Below, in pieces: positions 62,543 through 64,000 of a stretch of 64,000 nucleotides of DNA. Origin of the DNA: Candidatus Cloacimonadota bacterium (GTDB taxonomy: Bacteria > Cloacimonadota > Cloacimonadia > Cloacimonadales > TCS61); NCBI GenBank assembly GCA_030445745.1, contig JASUTE010000002.1, positions 1 through 64,000 on the forward strand. The letters run 5' to 3'. The number at the start of each line of letters is the position of its first letter. The stretch's first letter is position 1. The notes under the pieces are model-generated. The model did no database searches. It had not been told where the DNA came from and saw only the letters and a list, made by a program, of their open reading frames with translations. The translations under genes were made by a program, and so were the position numbers.

Positions 62543-63481
62543 CTAGAACTTTTCACCTGGTTGAGGTTGTAGACCCAAACTGTAAGCAAAAGCACTCATT
62601 ATCTTCTTTCCAGCTGGTTGAACCCTTTTTAGAATTATATTCTTATCTGCTGTAGCAACCTCTATCCCTTGTTTTTTTATCACCTTCACAACAGTGCCAG
62701 GTTCTTGTCTGGAATTTACTTCGGTTACAGTTGTCTCGATTATTTTTATTGGTTTGTCGCGAAATTTGGTTATCGCGGCTGGTTTTTCTGCTAAGCCTCT
62801 TACTTTGTTATGTATTTCTATTGCTGTTTTATTCCAATCTATTAACAGATCGGATTTTTCTATTTTTTTGGTATAGGAAGCTTGAGATTCTACTTGCGGA
62901 ATAAGTTTATATTCATCATTTTCTATCAATTCTAATGTTTTTAAAACATCCTCTGCACCTTTTTGAGCTAATTTTTCCTGCAAAATTGTAAAACAGTCTT
63001 CTAGTTCTATCTCATATTTCCGCTGATACAATATTGGCCCAGCATCCATTTTAGTTACGATTTTAAAAATAGTATTGCCTGTTACTTTCTCTCCATTAAA
63101 TAGAGCATAATTAATTGGAGCTGCCCCACGATATTTTGGTAGTAAAGATGGATGTAGATTTATGCATCCAAATTTTGCTATTTTTCTTATTTTTTTCTTT
63201 AAAAAACCACCATAAGCAACTGTTACAATAATATCCGGGCTAAATTTTTCTATTTGGTTTAGAACTTCTGAATTATTTACATCTTCTGGTTGTAAGCTGG
63301 TAATTTGCAGATTTTCGGCAGCTATTTTCACAGGAGGAGGTTGTAATTTTCTTTTTCTACCTTTGGGTCTGTCGGGTTTAGTTATTACTAATTTGGGTTT
63401 GTATTTAGTTTGTGCAAGTTTTTGTAAAGTGGGAACAGCAAAAGCTGGTGTTCCTAAAAAAATTATATTATTTAGCTTCAT
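62543..63481 (-). CDS. fmt: Methionyl-tRNA formyltransferase
   Basis: Formylates initiator methionyl-tRNA. The 312-aa protein shows IIFLGTPAFAVPTLQKLAQ, PDIIVTVAYGGFLKKKI, the catalytic region NLHPSLLPKYRGAAPINYAL and NTIFKIVTKMDAGPIL. IDWNKTAIEIHNKVRGL begins the C-terminal tRNA-binding domain. It overlaps def by 14 nt. Confidence 0.96.
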   Translation of the reverse strand: MKLNNIIFLGTPAFAVPTLQKLAQTKYKPKLVITKPDRPKGRKRKLQPPPVKIAAENLQITSLQPEDVNNSEVLNQIEKFSPDIIVTVAYGGFLKKKIRKIAKFGCINLHPSLLPKYRGAAPINYALFNGEKVTGNTIFKIVTKMDAGPILYQRKYEIELEDCFTILQEKLAQKGAEDVLKTLELIENDEYKLIPQVESQASYTKKIEKSDLLIDWNKTAIEIHNKVRGLAEKPAAITKFRDKPIKIIETTVTEVNSRQEPGTVVKVIKKQGIEVATADKNIILKRVQPAGKKIMSAFAYSLGLQPQPGEKF

Positions 63482-63998
63482 TCGCAGCGATATTTACCCC
63501 ATTTTTATCAGTTTTTTTCTTTAATTCATTAATTTTACGTTGAATAAGCATTTTTCTGAGTTTTGGAATTTTATCAACAAATAAAATCCCCTCTAGATGG
63601 TCATTTTCGTGCTGAATAGTAATAGCAAACAATCCTTCAGCTGTATAGCGTTTACGCTCACCTTTTGGGTTAGTAGCTTCTACCACCACTTTTTCAGCTC
63701 TAGGAACCTTTTCAAAGATACCAGGCAGGCTTAAACAGCCTTCTTCCGATTCTGTTTCACCTTCCAGTTCAACAATTTTGGGATTTATAAAAACATAGGG
63801 TTCCTTGGTATGTCCTTCACGATACCAGTATGGATCTACCACAAATATACACAAAGATTTACCTACCTGAGGAGATGATAAACCAACTCCATCGGTTTCA
63901 TACATTGTATAGGTGAGATCCTGAATAAAATTCAGGACCTCATCATTAATTTCTTCAACTTTTTTAGCTTTTTGCCTAAGTATTTTATCACCTACTAT
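63468..63998 (-). CDS. def: Peptide deformylase (5' end outside window)
   Basis: Removes the formyl group from nascent proteins. The frame is open to the right edge, so the first residues are missing; VGDKILRQKAKKVEEI at the edge matches the usual deformylase opening just after its start. The three motifs are GVGLSSPQVG (usual GLAAPQVG), EGCLSLPG with the metal Cys, and HENDHLEGILFVDKI with both metal His. The product is followed by fmt with a 14-nt overlap. Confidence 0.96.
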   Translation of the reverse strand: MVGDKILRQKAKKVEEINDEVLNFIQDLTYTMYETDGVGLSSPQVGKSLCIFVVDPYWYREGHTKEPYVFINPKIVELEGETESEEGCLSLPGIFEKVPRAEKVVVEATNPKGERKRYTAEGLFAITIQHENDHLEGILFVDKIPKLRKMLIQRKINELKKKTDKNGVNIAANEAK

Positions 63999-64000
63999 CC

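Overview
The window is a compact, AT-rich (roughly 60-65% A+T by eye) bacterial chromosome segment of housekeeping genes. The cell is Gram-negative-like: it encodes LpxK for lipid A, Lgt and Lnt for lipoprotein maturation, a SLBB export protein and several lipobox proteins. A FISUMP-domain protein at the left edge, a lamin-tail-domain exoprotein with a FlgD-like C-terminus, and a stand-alone GlmL/MutL-type ATPase point to the FCB superphylum. Candidatus Cloacimonadota (WWE1) is my best guess. This rests on gene content and was not tested with a tree. No phage, IS element, CRISPR array, tRNA or rRNA was seen.

Layout. 1-2.5 kb (+): FISUMP tail, a small unknown protein, ndk, ackA. 2.7-5.7 kb (-): MFS transporter, cobO, lpxK. 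5.7-8.9 kb (+): a short pyruvate kinase and two sugar-type ABC permeases. 8.9-10.5 kb (-): Panacea antitoxin, RelE-like toxin and YqaA-like membrane protein. 10.6-14.6 kb (-): rpmB, adenosine-specific kinase family, thpR, recA, recX, Nif3 family. 14.7-16.6 kb (+): ECF sigma factor, anti-sigma factor and two Spy/CpxP-like periplasmic proteins. 16.6-23.6 kb (-): FapA-like protein, zinc-ribbon coiled coil, RNase P RNA, recJ, lipoprotein, lnt, MerR. 23.6-28.8 kb (+): purA, then rpmH-rnpA-yidD-yidC-jag and an MBL hydrolase. 28.8-32.7 kb (-): the lamin-tail exoprotein and yifB. 32.7-38.5 kb (-): six tightly packed genes (degenerate UvrC-like protein, receiver, peptidase-MA-like protein, MazG, histidine kinase, Nnr), divergent from mfd. 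38.6-53.8 kb (+): mfd, then a long run (44-aa small ORF, SLBB protein, epimerase, DegT aminotransferase, etfB, lgt, lipoprotein, purB, PSD-like protein, comF, and a three-gene GlmL module). 53.8-55.8 kb (-): eno and a lipoprotein. 55.9-64 kb (-): def-fmt-DUF116-rsgA-nadK-recN-DUF4349-like-nfeD-SPFH.

How the genes fit together. Central metabolism is represented by ackA, pyk and eno, and purine synthesis by purA and purB. DNA repair is dense (recA, recX, recJ, recN, mfd, and a UvrC relative that has lost its catalytic residues). The sigma/anti-sigma/Spy operon looks like an envelope or metal stress circuit. Genes are mostly joined by 1-50 nt overlaps or gaps under 25 nt. No gene-free stretch exceeds 300 bases; the apparent one at 21.0-21.4 kb holds the RNase P RNA.

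Candidates for undescribed biology, in my order: the small basic protein + GlmL-like ATPase + barrel-sandwich/KOW protein module (50.4-53.8 kb); the degenerate UvrC-like protein facing mfd across paired palindromes (37.5-38.6 kb); a pyruvate kinase without its C-terminal domain and with a potassium-site substitution; the in-frame duplicated tail of a Spy-like protein; and a 44-aa TTG-start gene coupled to the SLBB gene.
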